A stretch of 39,722 nt of DNA from NCBI RefSeq assembly GCF_001428005.1, contig NZ_LMSB01000066.1:1205-40926 (forward strand), in the 5' to 3' direction. This document shows, one piece after another, positions 7,962-16,525 of this stretch. A program made the translations under genes and the position numbers. The notes under the pieces are model-generated. The model did no database searches. It saw only the letters and a program-made list of their open reading frames with translations, and was not told the origin of the DNA. This stretch comes from Arthrobacter sp. Soil736. Its GTDB lineage: Bacteria; Actinomycetota; Actinomycetes; Actinomycetales; Micrococcaceae. Position 1 is the first letter of the stretch. Each line of letters starts with the position of its first letter.

Positions 7962-8513
7962 TCAGTGCTTTACCAGCGTCGTCTGGACCTCGACGGGACC
8001 CATCAGCGTATCCCGGATGGGGGAACGTTCCTCCACAATCCTTGTTAGCTCCTCCAGTCGTTCCTGGGAGGCATTCGGAGAAGTCGCGTGGACCTGGATG
8101 CGGATCTGCTGCAGACCTGGACGGACGTCGGCGTTCAAGTTGAGGAAACCCCGCAGATCAATGTCCGTAGTCATTTCAAGGCGGAGTGAACTGAGCTCGA
8201 TGTCGTTGACGGTTGCGTTCGCGGCGTATGTCACCGCGTAGCAGCCGGCCAGCGCGTGGAGGATGAACTCCGCCGGGCTTGCAGCCATGTCCGTGCCGAG
8301 CAGGGCCACTGGCTCATCAGATTCGAGAACGTAAGTCGCCTCCCGGGATTCGACGACATTTCCGTTCTGGATGACGTCGCCGGTGGTTGCGCGTTGGCGG
8401 CAACCCTGGAGCCACTCGGAAGTGAGGTTGAAGGAAACCTGTGCAAGTTCCGGCTGGTTCTTCACTGCGTCGATCGTGGCAAACAGGGCATCTTGGTCTA
8501 CGCCGTTGATCAT
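7962..8513 (-). CDS. OsmC family protein
   Basis: A 183-residue OsmC/Ohr-fold protein. Known members are thiol peroxidases that reduce organic hydroperoxides, but many OsmC proteins near acyl-CoA genes are uncharacterised. Recognisable parts are SPAEFILHALAGCYAVTYAA, with the resolving-type cysteine in the helix after HALAGC, and a C-terminal dimer strand region. I see only this one strongly placed cysteine; a second appears early (WLQGCRQRA) and could be the peroxidatic one. ATG 8513 follows AGGAG. It lies between the transporter and ligase genes and may protect against reactive or electrophilic substrates. Confidence 0.85.
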   Translation of the reverse strand: MINGVDQDALFATIDAVKNQPELAQVSFNLTSEWLQGCRQRATTGDVIQNGNVVESREATYVLESDEPVALLGTDMAASPAEFILHALAGCYAVTYAANATVNDIELSSLRLEMTTDIDLRGFLNLNADVRPGLQQIRIQVHATSPNASQERLEELTRIVEERSPIRDTLMGPVEVQTTLVKH

Positions 8514-8568
8514 GTGTATCTCCTGAGTTTGATTGTGGTCGTTCTTAGGTCTTGGTGGGGTGGGCCCG

Positions 8569-9933
8569 TCAGTGTGCTGTCTGGGGGGATGGTTCTTGCA
8601 CAGTTCTTCCGAGATCCGTGTCATCGTCGATGTCTCGGAGGTTTGTTTCCGGGGCCAGATAGGCGCAGACGACGGTGATGCAACTAAGGAAGAGGAAGTA
8701 CACGACAATCAGCCAGGGGTTCCCGCCGCCCAGTGCCAGCAGCGCCGTTGCGATGAGCGGGGAGAACCCGCCGCCGAACACAGATCCGAGCGAGTAGCTA
8801 ATGGATGCCCCGCTGTATCGGACCCCTGTTGAAAACAGTTCGGAGAAGAAGGCCGCCTGGGGTCCGTACATTGCGTCGTGGAAGAAGTTGATTCCCAGCA
8901 CCATGGCGGCAATGATGAGCACCGGGTTGCCGGTGTCTGCCAGCATGAAGAACGGCATGACGAACAGTCCGCTTCCCACGGATCCGAAGATGTATAGACG
9001 GCGTCGTCCGAAGCGGTCCGACAAGGCGCCCCAGATCGGGGTGGAAATGATGCCCAGCGCGGAGGCAATCATCACTGCCACTAGTGAGGTGTTGCTGTCT
9101 GATCCCAAGGATCGGCCTATGTAGGCCACCGCGAAAACGGTGTAGAGGTAATAGACGGCGTTCTGGGAGATTCGCATGCCTGTGGCCAGCCACATGTTCC
9201 GCTTTTCGTTGCGGTACATGTCGACGATGGGCCGGCTCGATAGGGTGTTTTGCTCCTTCATCTCCTGGAACTTCGGCGGATCCTCGAGCTTCAACCGGAT
9301 AAGCAGCCCCACGACAATCAATAGGGCGCTGGCAAGGAACGGCACTCTCCAGCCCCAGGCCAGGAATGTTTCGTTGTTGAAGACCGTGCGTGCGGCAGCA
9401 AAGGAACCGGTTGCCAGGAGCATGCCGATGGGGACACCGATCTGGGTGAAACTTCCATAGAATCCACGCTTCTTCGCGGTCGCGTGTTCCACGGACATCA
9501 GTGCAGCTCCGCCCCATTCAGCACCTGCCCCGAAGCCTTGGATCAGTCGAAGGAGGAGCAGGAGTGCCGGGGCCCAGAAACCGAGTTGGGCGTAGGTGGG
9601 GAGTAACCCGATGAGGGTTGTGCTGGCACCCATGATGAGCAGCGAGGCAACGAGCATCGCTTTTCGGCCGATGCGGTCGCCCATATGGCCGGCGACGATG
9701 CCTCCAACCGGGCGGGCCAGGAAGCCGACTGCGAGAGCCCCGAATGAGGCCATGAGACCGACCAGCGGGTCGGCGCCGGGGAAGAACAGCGGGCCAAAGA
9801 CAACGGCGGCCGCGGTTCCGTACAGGAAGTAGTCATACCATTCAATGGACGTACCGATCAGGCTGCCGATGGCAGACCTGCGGGCAATCTTCGTGCTCTT
9901 ACCGCTGGGTGCGGGATTGTATTTTTCAGGCAT
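8569..9933 (-). CDS. MFS transporter, metabolite:H+ symporter type
   Basis: A 454-residue integral membrane protein with about 12 hydrophobic segments. The N-terminal GSLIGTSIEWYDYFLYGTAA and the loop GHMGDRIGRKAML (MFS motif between TM2 and TM3) mark the metabolite:H+ symporter subfamily (relatives of ProP, KgtP and ShiA). A second such loop, GALSDRFGRRRLY, lies at the start of the second half. ATG 9933 follows AGGGG; the frame upstream of it is not protein-like. It leads the minus-strand catabolic operon and therefore most likely imports the acid the operon degrades. The 440-base region upstream carries a palindrome shared with the other operon. Confidence 0.9.
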   Translation of the reverse strand: MPEKYNPAPSGKSTKIARRSAIGSLIGTSIEWYDYFLYGTAAAVVFGPLFFPGADPLVGLMASFGALAVGFLARPVGGIVAGHMGDRIGRKAMLVASLLIMGASTTLIGLLPTYAQLGFWAPALLLLLRLIQGFGAGAEWGGAALMSVEHATAKKRGFYGSFTQIGVPIGMLLATGSFAAARTVFNNETFLAWGWRVPFLASALLIVVGLLIRLKLEDPPKFQEMKEQNTLSSRPIVDMYRNEKRNMWLATGMRISQNAVYYLYTVFAVAYIGRSLGSDSNTSLVAVMIASALGIISTPIWGALSDRFGRRRLYIFGSVGSGLFVMPFFMLADTGNPVLIIAAMVLGINFFHDAMYGPQAAFFSELFSTGVRYSGASISYSLGSVFGGGFSPLIATALLALGGGNPWLIVVYFLFLSCITVVCAYLAPETNLRDIDDDTDLGRTVQEPSPQTAH

Positions 9934-10374
9934 TACCCCTGCTTTCAGTGAGAATGCGCGCCGGGGGAGCGTGGTCGGGCATTCAGGGAGTGACGGTGGT
10001 CCGGATAGAACGGCATTGTTCTTTTCCGGCCGTGGGCCGTGTGATCGGGAGTCCGAACAACATCGGCAAGTGGAGCGTGAGAGAGCTTGTGAGTTGAGTC
10101 TCATGCCTTTGGCGGCTCAGGACAAGAACCAAATGAGCACTTTGCTGTGCATTGATGCACACATCAGTGACAATCGCCTTGCGGTGGTCGTGGATGCGCG
10201 GGGAGCACGGACGGATTGTTTTGGCGGGCGCGTTTAACGATTCCGGTGCGCCGGTGCGGCCATCTCCCTGGTCACGGCGCGCCGCTGTGGGTCTCGCGTC
10301 GTTACCGTGACGTCTGTCGGCGGAATGCTTGCGGCGGCGCTTTGTGGGGCGCTATCGGGCTGGTCTCCGGGCGG
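9934..10374. other. Intergenic region between the transporter and LysR genes
   Basis: No gene seen in these 441 bases. The only clear signal is the 16-base palindrome at 10146-10161. The open frames crossing it are shadows with low coding bias. The operon promoter for the transporter gene should lie in the half next to 9933. The LysR gene ends at 10375, pointing into this region. Confidence 0.5.
10146..10161. promoter_or_regulatory. Palindrome TGTGCATTGATGCACA upstream of the transporter operon
   Basis: A perfect inverted repeat (TGTGCAT-TG-ATGCACA), 212 bases upstream of the transporter start. Its core matches 11 of 14 positions of the palindrome at 11360-11373 in front of the alcohol dehydrogenase operon, including both half-sites. 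This suggests a shared binding site, most simply for the LysR protein encoded between them. Confidence 0.5.
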
Positions 10375-11259
10375 TTAGTCATCCGTTGAATGTTCCAGGG
10401 CTATGGCCTGGATCAACTCTGCTGCCGCCCGTACCCTTGGCAGCCGGAGAAGTCCCCGCGGTACGACAATCCAGTACGTTCGGCGTACTTCGACTTCGCC
10501 CGGCAGTACCCGAACGAGGTTCTCATCGACATCGCCTATGTAGCTGGGCAGGGGTGCGATGCCCAGGCCGGCGGCGGTGGCTTTCCAGTGTCCTGTGATG
10601 TTATTGATCTGAATCATTGCCGTATAGCCTGGAAGGATTTCGCTCATTATCCTCAGGGGGTCAATGTCCAATGTCTCATCGACGTAGAAGATGAGTGTAT
10701 GGGCGTGCAGGTCCTCAATCGTTTTGATCTCCGGGTAGCGCGCAAGGTAGTCGCGAGAAGCGTATAGACCCAACGTGTACCCGAGAAGCGGCCGGCTCCA
10801 GACAGAGCGGGGCGAAGGTTCCAGCAGGACTACGGCAATGTCGAATTCGCGGGTCGTAAAGGATGACTTCTGGCTTGAGGTCATGATTTCCAGCGTCAGG
10901 TCCGGATGCTTGCTGCGGAGGGGACCGAGCCCCGGCGCCAGTAGGAACGCGCCAAAACCGTCGGGTGTGACGATGCGAACGGAACCGCTCAGGGAAGCGT
11001 GCTCCTGTTCGGAAACATTGGTTGCTGCGTTGAGGGCATCCTCGATCGTTTCGGCGTGAACGAGGAGCCGGTCGCCGGCCTCCGTCAACGCCCATCCGCT
11101 GCTTCGGCGACTAAAAAGCCGTACACCGAGATCAGACTCCAGCTTTACGATGCGTCGGCCGACAGTCGTGTGATTCACTCCCAGGGCATGACCAGCGAGG
11201 GTCAAGCGTTGGTGACGGGCGACCTGGAGAAAGTAGCTCATGTCGTCGGCGGAAATCAT
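10375..11259 (-). CDS. LysR-family transcriptional regulator
   Basis: A 294-residue LysR-type protein. The N-terminal winged helix-turn-helix spans about residues 5-62 (MSYFLQVARHQRLTLAGHAL, then GVNHTTVGRRIVKLESDLG and RLFSRRSSGWALTEAG). A periplasmic-binding-like effector domain follows (SGSVRIVTPDGFGAFLLAPG, FDIAVVLLEP, AGLGIAPLPSYIGD). ATG 11259 follows AAGGTGG. It is divergent from the alcohol dehydrogenase operon and convergent on the region before the transporter operon, so it is placed to control both. The effector is probably the imported acid or its CoA ester, which is inference. Confidence 0.9.
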   Translation of the reverse strand: MISADDMSYFLQVARHQRLTLAGHALGVNHTTVGRRIVKLESDLGVRLFSRRSSGWALTEAGDRLLVHAETIEDALNAATNVSEQEHASLSGSVRIVTPDGFGAFLLAPGLGPLRSKHPDLTLEIMTSSQKSSFTTREFDIAVVLLEPSPRSVWSRPLLGYTLGLYASRDYLARYPEIKTIEDLHAHTLIFYVDETLDIDPLRIMSEILPGYTAMIQINNITGHWKATAAGLGIAPLPSYIGDVDENLVRVLPGEVEVRRTYWIVVPRGLLRLPRVRAAAELIQAIALEHSTDD

Positions 11260-11359
11260 GGGTCAGCCCCACCTTCGTTGGAGTCAGTTCGTGCATTGAC
11301 CCTGGTCTCTTCATTGAGGCCGGGCTCGGAAAGCTGGTGATCAAGCATAGATCCCACGT

Positions 11360-11373
11360 GTGCATATTTGCAC
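11360..11373. promoter_or_regulatory. Palindrome GTGCATATTTGCAC in the LysR / alcohol dehydrogenase promoter region
   Basis: An inverted repeat GTGCA-TATT-TGCAC about 100 bases upstream of the LysR start and 178 bases upstream of the dehydrogenase start. It shares both half-sites with the palindrome at 10146-10161. The usual place for a LysR recognition site is such a divergent region. Confidence 0.5.
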
Positions 11374-11550
11374 TGCACTGTGGCAACTTGGTCATTGTAA
11401 TCGGAATGCGTTCAGAACAGACTCGCTGTAGCGAATATCACGTTCTGAAGAGTCGCAGTGACCTTTACGGCACGCAGCGGCTCTCCGTAGGTGCCCTCAA
11501 AGGCTGCACCCAACACCCAGCCAGGGCCCAACCAATCTGGAGGTTCTTAG

Positions 11551-12711
11551 ATGATTTCTGCCGTTACTCTTCCCCGCGCCATGCGCGTCGGCGGAGGCTC
11601 CGTCGCCGAATTGGGCGACGTCATACGGAGCATGGGCTACCAACGGCCCCTGTTGGTGACGGACGCTTTCATGGTCCAGATCGGAGCAGCTGAGAATCTG
11701 ATCTCCTCACTGTCTGGCCGCGGACTGGAGCCTTGTCTATTCTCTGAAACGGTGCCGGATCCCACGACGGACTCGCTGTGGGTAGGAGTCTTACTGGCGC
11801 AGGACCACAACGCTGACTGCGTGATTGGCTTCGGCGGAGGCAGCCCCATGGACAGCGCCAAAGCGATAGCACTGCTCGTGGCCCAAGGCGGCCAAATGAG
11901 CGACTACAAGGCTCCGAGAATCAACTCCGGGCCGGCGCTTCCAATATTTGCCGTCCCGACCACCGCGGGAACCGGTTCTGAAGCCACTCAGTTCACCATC
12001 ATCACCGACAGCAAAACAGATGAGAAGATGCTCTGCATTGGGCCTGCTTTTCTACCTGTAGCCGCAATCGTCGACTTTGAACTAACCCTATCCATGCCCG
12101 CGCGGCTCACAGCTGACACAGGCATCGACGCACTGACGCACGCCATCGAGGCGTACGTAAGTCGAAAAGCCAACAATTTTTCAGACCTGCTAGCACTCAA
12201 GGCGGTCAACTCGATTGCGGGAAACCTGGAACGTGCCTATCTCGACGGCCAGGACCGATCTGCCCGGGAGGCCATGATGTTCGCGTCCACGCAGGCCGGC
12301 ATGGCATTCTCCAACTCGAGCGTCGCGCTGGTTCATGGGATGGCCCGTCCATTGGGCGCTCATTTTCACGTGGCGCATGGGATGTCGATAGCCATGCTCC
12401 TTCCTGCGGTCACGGAGTTCTCTGTTGGCTCCGCGATCCCCCGGTATGCCGATTGCGCTCGGGCATTGCTATGTGCATCCGACTCAGACCCGGATCGACT
12501 AGCAGCTGATAAGTTGGTTGATCGATTGAGGACCCTGGCCACTGATCTGGCCGTGCCCACACCGCGCTCCCATGGCATCAGTGAGCAGGAATGGAAGAAG
12601 CTGACCCCTTTGATGGCGCAGCAGGCCATTGATTCCGGATCCCCTGGGAACAACCCCGTCGTTCCCGACGTCGCGGAAGTGGCTGCCCTCTTCGACCAGG
12701 TCTACGCCTGA
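11551..12711 (+). CDS. Iron-containing alcohol dehydrogenase (group III)
   Basis: A 386-residue NAD(P)-dependent alcohol dehydrogenase of the iron-dependent family. The nucleotide-binding signature is GFGGGSPMDSAKA (near residues 91-103), and IFAVPTTAGTGSEAT follows. Metal ligands are visible as Asp193 and His197 in GIDALTHAIEAY, His262 in ALVHGMARPLG and His276 in HVAHG. ATG 11551 follows GGAGGTTCTT. It heads the plus-strand operon and precedes the hydroxyacyl-CoA hydrolase gene. In that setting oxidation of a free 3-hydroxy acid (3-hydroxypropionate or 3-hydroxyisobutyrate) to the semialdehyde is the most likely role, replacing the usual MmsB-type dehydrogenase. This is inferred from neighbours, not from active-site residues. 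Confidence 0.9.
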   Translation: MISAVTLPRAMRVGGGSVAELGDVIRSMGYQRPLLVTDAFMVQIGAAENLISSLSGRGLEPCLFSETVPDPTTDSLWVGVLLAQDHNADCVIGFGGGSPMDSAKAIALLVAQGGQMSDYKAPRINSGPALPIFAVPTTAGTGSEATQFTIITDSKTDEKMLCIGPAFLPVAAIVDFELTLSMPARLTADTGIDALTHAIEAYVSRKANNFSDLLALKAVNSIAGNLERAYLDGQDRSAREAMMFASTQAGMAFSNSSVALVHGMARPLGAHFHVAHGMSIAMLLPAVTEFSVGSAIPRYADCARALLCASDSDPDRLAADKLVDRLRTLATDLAVPTPRSHGISEQEWKKLTPLMAQQAIDSGSPGNNPVVPDVAEVAALFDQVYA

Positions 12712-12730
12712 TCGCGGCCGGAACCCTGCG

Positions 12731-13750
12731 ATGCCGACAAACGAGCTCATCACCTCTTCGCTGGCGGAAGGCCTGGGCCACATCGTCCTGAACCGTCCAG
12801 CAGCCTATAACGCCCTGAACACAGCAATGGTAACTGCCATGCACACGACGCTAAGGGCCTGGGAATCGGAGAACCTTGATGCCGTTCTTATCCGCTCGGA
12901 CAGCGTAAAGGCCTTCTGTGCAGGCGGAGACATCAAGAACATTCGCCAGCAATCCGTGGACGGCGACTTCACCATGATTGAGGACTTCTTCGCCCGCGAA
13001 TACGCGATGAACGCCTGTATCGCGACATATCCGAAACCCGTAATCTCGCTGATCAACGGTCTTTGCATGGGCGGGGGGATGGGCCTGGCAATCCACGGCA
13101 GTTTCCGGGTGGTGTCGGAACGAGCCACACTGGCCATGCCAGAAACGGCCATCGGCTTCTTCCCTGACATTGGCGCCAGCTACTTCCTTCCGCGGTTGCC
13201 AGGGTCCCTGGGTCTGTATCTCGGCCTCACCGGCTACCAGATGGACTACCGGGACGCCCTCTACTGTGGCCTCGCCACTCATTACGTCCCTTCTGACATC
13301 ATCGACGCGGTTCCGGACATGCTGGCCGAGCGGCGAGGCACTCCCGTAGCGACGGTACTGGCAGGTCTCAACAAGACCCGACCGGAAGCCGGGGGGCACT
13401 TGGCCGATCAACGGTCCGAAATTGACTGGTGTTTCGGAGCGCCGACTCTGGGCGACATCGAGAGTCGCCTAGTAGCGATTGATACGACCTGGTCTCGATC
13501 CGTCGTGGAAAAGATGCGATCCCTGTCCCCTCAAAGTCTGGAAATAACGGTTCAACTGCTTCGCTGGGGCGGCCAGCGATCCTTGGCCGAATGCCTCCAG
13601 ACTGAGCTTCGGATGACGAGGATCATCACCGGATCCGAGGACTTTATCGAGGGCGTCCGTGCGGTCTTGGTCGACAAGGACCGGAACCCGACGTGGGCGG
13701 AGAACACAACCCAGTCGTTGGATCGCCTCCTGGAACCGATGCAAGCATAA
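12731..13750 (+). CDS. 3-hydroxyisobutyryl-CoA hydrolase (HIBCH type)
   Basis: A 339-residue crotonase-fold thioesterase. Signature parts: VKAFCAGGDIKNI (oxyanion hole), INGLCMGGGMGLAIHG, and MPETAIGFFPDIGASYFLPR, which carries the catalytic Glu and Asp that separate HIBCH from hydratases. The length and C-terminal region (LRMTRIITGSEDFIEGVRAV, LVDKDRNPTW) also fit the family. These enzymes hydrolyse 3-hydroxyisobutyryl-CoA and also 3-hydroxypropionyl-CoA. The ATG at 12731 lies 19 bases after the dehydrogenase stop with only a weak ribosome-binding site (CCGGAA), so coupling to the preceding gene is likely. Confidence 0.92.
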   Translation: MPTNELITSSLAEGLGHIVLNRPAAYNALNTAMVTAMHTTLRAWESENLDAVLIRSDSVKAFCAGGDIKNIRQQSVDGDFTMIEDFFAREYAMNACIATYPKPVISLINGLCMGGGMGLAIHGSFRVVSERATLAMPETAIGFFPDIGASYFLPRLPGSLGLYLGLTGYQMDYRDALYCGLATHYVPSDIIDAVPDMLAERRGTPVATVLAGLNKTRPEAGGHLADQRSEIDWCFGAPTLGDIESRLVAIDTTWSRSVVEKMRSLSPQSLEITVQLLRWGGQRSLAECLQTELRMTRIITGSEDFIEGVRAVLVDKDRNPTWAENTTQSLDRLLEPMQA

Positions 13751-13807
13751 TCACAACTTTCGGACGTGACTCAAATCGATTCAGTCCACCAACAAAAAGG
13801 AGCCTCA

Positions 13808-14779
13808 ATGCGTGCCGTTTACGCAACTTCCCTCTCGGCGGAGGATCCGCTGTCGGGATTAGTGGTTGGAGAACTTCCGCTGCCTGACGACAGTGGTCCT
13901 GCCGGATTCGTGCGCGTAAAGCTAAAGACTTCCGCCCTGAATCACCACGATATTTTCTCCCTTAAGGGTGTCGGATTGGCAGCGGATAAGCTGCCGATGG
14001 TCCTGGGCGGCGACGGAGCCGGCGTTGACGATGACGGGAACGAAGTCATTATTCATGGCGTGGTATCGACCCCTGATTGGCGCGGCGACGAAACCTTGGA
14101 CCCGAAGCGCTCTCTGCTCTCTGAGCGCTACCACGGCACGATGGCGGACTATGTCTGGGTTCCAGCCCGCAACCTTGTCCCCAAGCCTGCAGAGCTCAGC
14201 TTTGCCGAAGCGGCAGCACTTCCCACGTCCTGGCTTACGGCGTACCGAATGCTGTTCAGTGTCTCGCAGGTGCAGCCCGGATCAACGATCCTGGTCCAAG
14301 GCGCCGGTGGTGGCGTCGCCACGGCCCTGATTTCGCTTGGCAAGGCCGCCGGTTTCCGGGTTTGGGCAACCAGCCGCAGCGATGAGAAGAAAGCGAAAGC
14401 ACTGGTCCTGGGTGCCTCGGAATGCTTTAGCACCGGGGAGCGGCTACCCGAGCGGGTTGACGTCGTCTTTGACACCGTCGGGGAAGCCACCTGGTCCCAC
14501 TCCCTCAAGTCCTTGAATCCCGGCGGGACGATTATCACTTGCGGCGCCACCAGCGGGGCAGCCCCCTCGGCTGACCTGACGAGGGTGTTCTTCATGCAGC
14601 TGCGGATCATTGGATCCACCATGGGCACACGGGAGGAACTGGTCAGGCTCAGCCAGTTCCTGGCCAACACAGGTGTTCGTCCCGAAATCGACAGCATCTA
14701 TCCGCTGGAAAAGGCCAGAGACGGGTTCCAAAAGATGCTCGAGGGCGACATCTTCGGCAAGGTCATCTTCCAGCATTGA
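13808..14779 (+). CDS. Quinone-oxidoreductase-like MDR family reductase (zinc-independent)
   Basis: A 323-residue medium-chain dehydrogenase/reductase. The N-terminal GroES-like half has KTSALNHHDIFSLKG and LGGDGAG. The Rossmann half has the cofactor loop VQGAGGGVATALISLGKAAG and DVVFDTVGEATW. The structural-zinc cysteines of true alcohol dehydrogenases are absent. The family contains NADPH:quinone reductases and enoyl-CoA reductases such as the acryloyl-CoA reductase AcuI. In this operon a reductive branch or detoxification of an enoyl-CoA is plausible but not shown. ATG 13808 follows AAAAAGGAG. Confidence 0.87.
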   Translation: MRAVYATSLSAEDPLSGLVVGELPLPDDSGPAGFVRVKLKTSALNHHDIFSLKGVGLAADKLPMVLGGDGAGVDDDGNEVIIHGVVSTPDWRGDETLDPKRSLLSERYHGTMADYVWVPARNLVPKPAELSFAEAAALPTSWLTAYRMLFSVSQVQPGSTILVQGAGGGVATALISLGKAAGFRVWATSRSDEKKAKALVLGASECFSTGERLPERVDVVFDTVGEATWSHSLKSLNPGGTIITCGATSGAAPSADLTRVFFMQLRIIGSTMGTREELVRLSQFLANTGVRPEIDSIYPLEKARDGFQKMLEGDIFGKVIFQH

Positions 14780-14874
14780 ACACTCGCATGCGGCGCATCC
14801 TTGCGTCCCCTTCTGACACAAAACACAGACGTACCGCCCGCGCAATCCGGGGCACCAAAGACAAGGAAGTCACC

Positions 14875-16389
14875 ATGACGACAAACACAAAGACCGTCAC
14901 CATCATCAATCACTTCATCTGCGGGGTTGAGACCAGCGGCCAAGGCCAGGACACGAAGCCCGTCTACAACCCGGCAACCGGTGAAATCACGGCGGAACTC
15001 CGGCTGGCGAACGCGGCCGACCTTGAAGCGACAGTCGCAGCCGCAAAGACAGCGGCCAATACTTGGGGTGACACATCGCTGGCGAAACGCACTGCTGTGC
15101 TGTTCAAGTTCCGTGAACTTGTCGCTGCCCACGTTGACGATCTTGCTGAGTTGATTACGGCCGAACACGGCAAAGTCCTCCTCGACGCCAAGGGAGAGAT
15201 TGCGCGGGGCCTCGACGTCATCGAGTTCGCGTGCGGCATCCCGGAACTGCTCAAAGGAGACTATTCAGATCAGGTGTCCACGGGGATCGATGTCTTCTCG
15301 TTCCGGGAACCGCTGGGCGTAGTCGCCGGCATTACCCCATTCAACTTCCCGGTGATGGTGCCGCTCTGGATGGCACCCATGGCCATCGCCACGGGCAACG
15401 CCTTCATCCTCAAACCCTCCCACCGGGTACCTTCCGCAGCGATGCTGCTGGCCAAGCTATGGAAGCAGGCCGGCCTTCCCGACGGTGTGTTCCAAGTCCT
15501 GCACGGCGACCGAGAGGTCGTCTCCGGACTTCTGACCCACCCAGACGTGGACGGCATCTCCTTCGTCGGTTCCACGCCCGTGGCAAAGCACATCGCCGAG
15601 GTCGCCGCGAAGCACGGCAAGCGAGTCCAAGCCCTGGGCGGGGCGAAGAACCATGCGATCGTCATGCCAGACGCTGACCTGGACCATGCGGCCGACCATC
15701 TGGCAGCAGCCGCTTTTGGCTCCGCCGGACAGCGATGCATGGCAATCTCCGTCGCCGTAGCCGTCGGCGACGCAGCTGACCTGTTGGTTAAGAAGGTTGA
15801 ACAGCGCGCGGTTGCCATCAAGGTCGGCAATGGTACCGAACCGGGAGCGGACATGGGCCCAGTCATCAGCCCGGAATCACGGGAATTCATCTGCAAGACT
15901 GTGGCTGCAGCGGAAGCTGCGGGGGCCGCAATGATCGTGGACGGCCGCAATGTCATCGTCCCGGGCCATGAAGAGGGATTCTGGGTCGGCCCCACCGTCA
16001 TCGACCACGTTAACACGGAGATGTCCGCATACACCGAGGAAATTTTCGGCCCTGTTCTGGCCGTCGTCCGTGTCAAGGATCTTGACGCAGGCATCGCCTT
16101 GATCAACGCCAATCCTTACGGCAATGGCACCGCCATTTTCACCTCGTCAGGAGCCGATGCCCGCAAGTTCCAGCGCTCCGTCGACGTCGGCATGATCGGA
16201 ATCAACGTGCCCCTGCCCGTTCCGGTGGCGTACCACTCTTTTGGCGGCTGGAAGGCATCACTGTTCGGCGATAAGCACATCTACGGACCCGAGGGCGTGT
16301 CGTTCTTCACCCGTGGCAAAGTCGTCACTTCACGCTGGCCGGAGCCTGCCAACGCATCAGGAGCTTCGTACAACTTCCCCTCCAACTAG
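14875..16389 (+). CDS. mmsA: CoA-acylating methylmalonate-semialdehyde dehydrogenase
   Basis: A 504-residue aldehyde dehydrogenase superfamily member that converts methylmalonate semialdehyde (or malonate semialdehyde) with NAD and CoA to propionyl-CoA (or acetyl-CoA) and CO2. The catalytic Cys288 is in GSAGQRCMAIS. The segment ALGGAKNHAIVMPDADLD replaces the usual ELGGK Glu region and is the hallmark of MmsA enzymes. Also visible are ITPFNFPVMVPLWMAPMAI and GTAIFTSSGADARKFQ. ATG 14875 follows AAGGAAG. It is the last gene of the plus-strand operon, followed by a strong hairpin. Confidence 0.94.
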   Translation: MTTNTKTVTIINHFICGVETSGQGQDTKPVYNPATGEITAELRLANAADLEATVAAAKTAANTWGDTSLAKRTAVLFKFRELVAAHVDDLAELITAEHGKVLLDAKGEIARGLDVIEFACGIPELLKGDYSDQVSTGIDVFSFREPLGVVAGITPFNFPVMVPLWMAPMAIATGNAFILKPSHRVPSAAMLLAKLWKQAGLPDGVFQVLHGDREVVSGLLTHPDVDGISFVGSTPVAKHIAEVAAKHGKRVQALGGAKNHAIVMPDADLDHAADHLAAAAFGSAGQRCMAISVAVAVGDAADLLVKKVEQRAVAIKVGNGTEPGADMGPVISPESREFICKTVAAAEAAGAAMIVDGRNVIVPGHEEGFWVGPTVIDHVNTEMSAYTEEIFGPVLAVVRVKDLDAGIALINANPYGNGTAIFTSSGADARKFQRSVDVGMIGINVPLPVPVAYHSFGGWKASLFGDKHIYGPEGVSFFTRGKVVTSRWPEPANASGASYNFPSN

Positions 16390-16401
16390 ATAAGAGCGCG
16401 T

Positions 16402-16441
16402 GGGCCGGACCCGGTGCAAGAAGCTGCACCTGGTCCGGCCC
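16402..16441 (+). terminator. Strong hairpin after mmsA
   Basis: GGGCCGGACC (16402-16411) pairs with GGTCCGGCCC (16432-16441). An inner GTGCA/TGCAC stem extends it, closed by the loop AGAAGC. It starts 12 bases after the mmsA stop. There is no long T-run after it, which is common in GC-rich actinobacteria. Confidence 0.7.
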
Positions 16442-16525
16442 AGGCCAAAACCCCTGTGTGTCAGGCTGTTGTGTGACAGGTTCGCTGTCGCTGCGGCCGG
16501 TGCTCAGAGCGGGGAAAGGTCCATC

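Noticed and set aside
9845..10237. 130-codon plus-strand frame across the transporter start region
   Set aside because: It overlaps the well-supported transporter N-terminus and has no coding character in the intergenic part.
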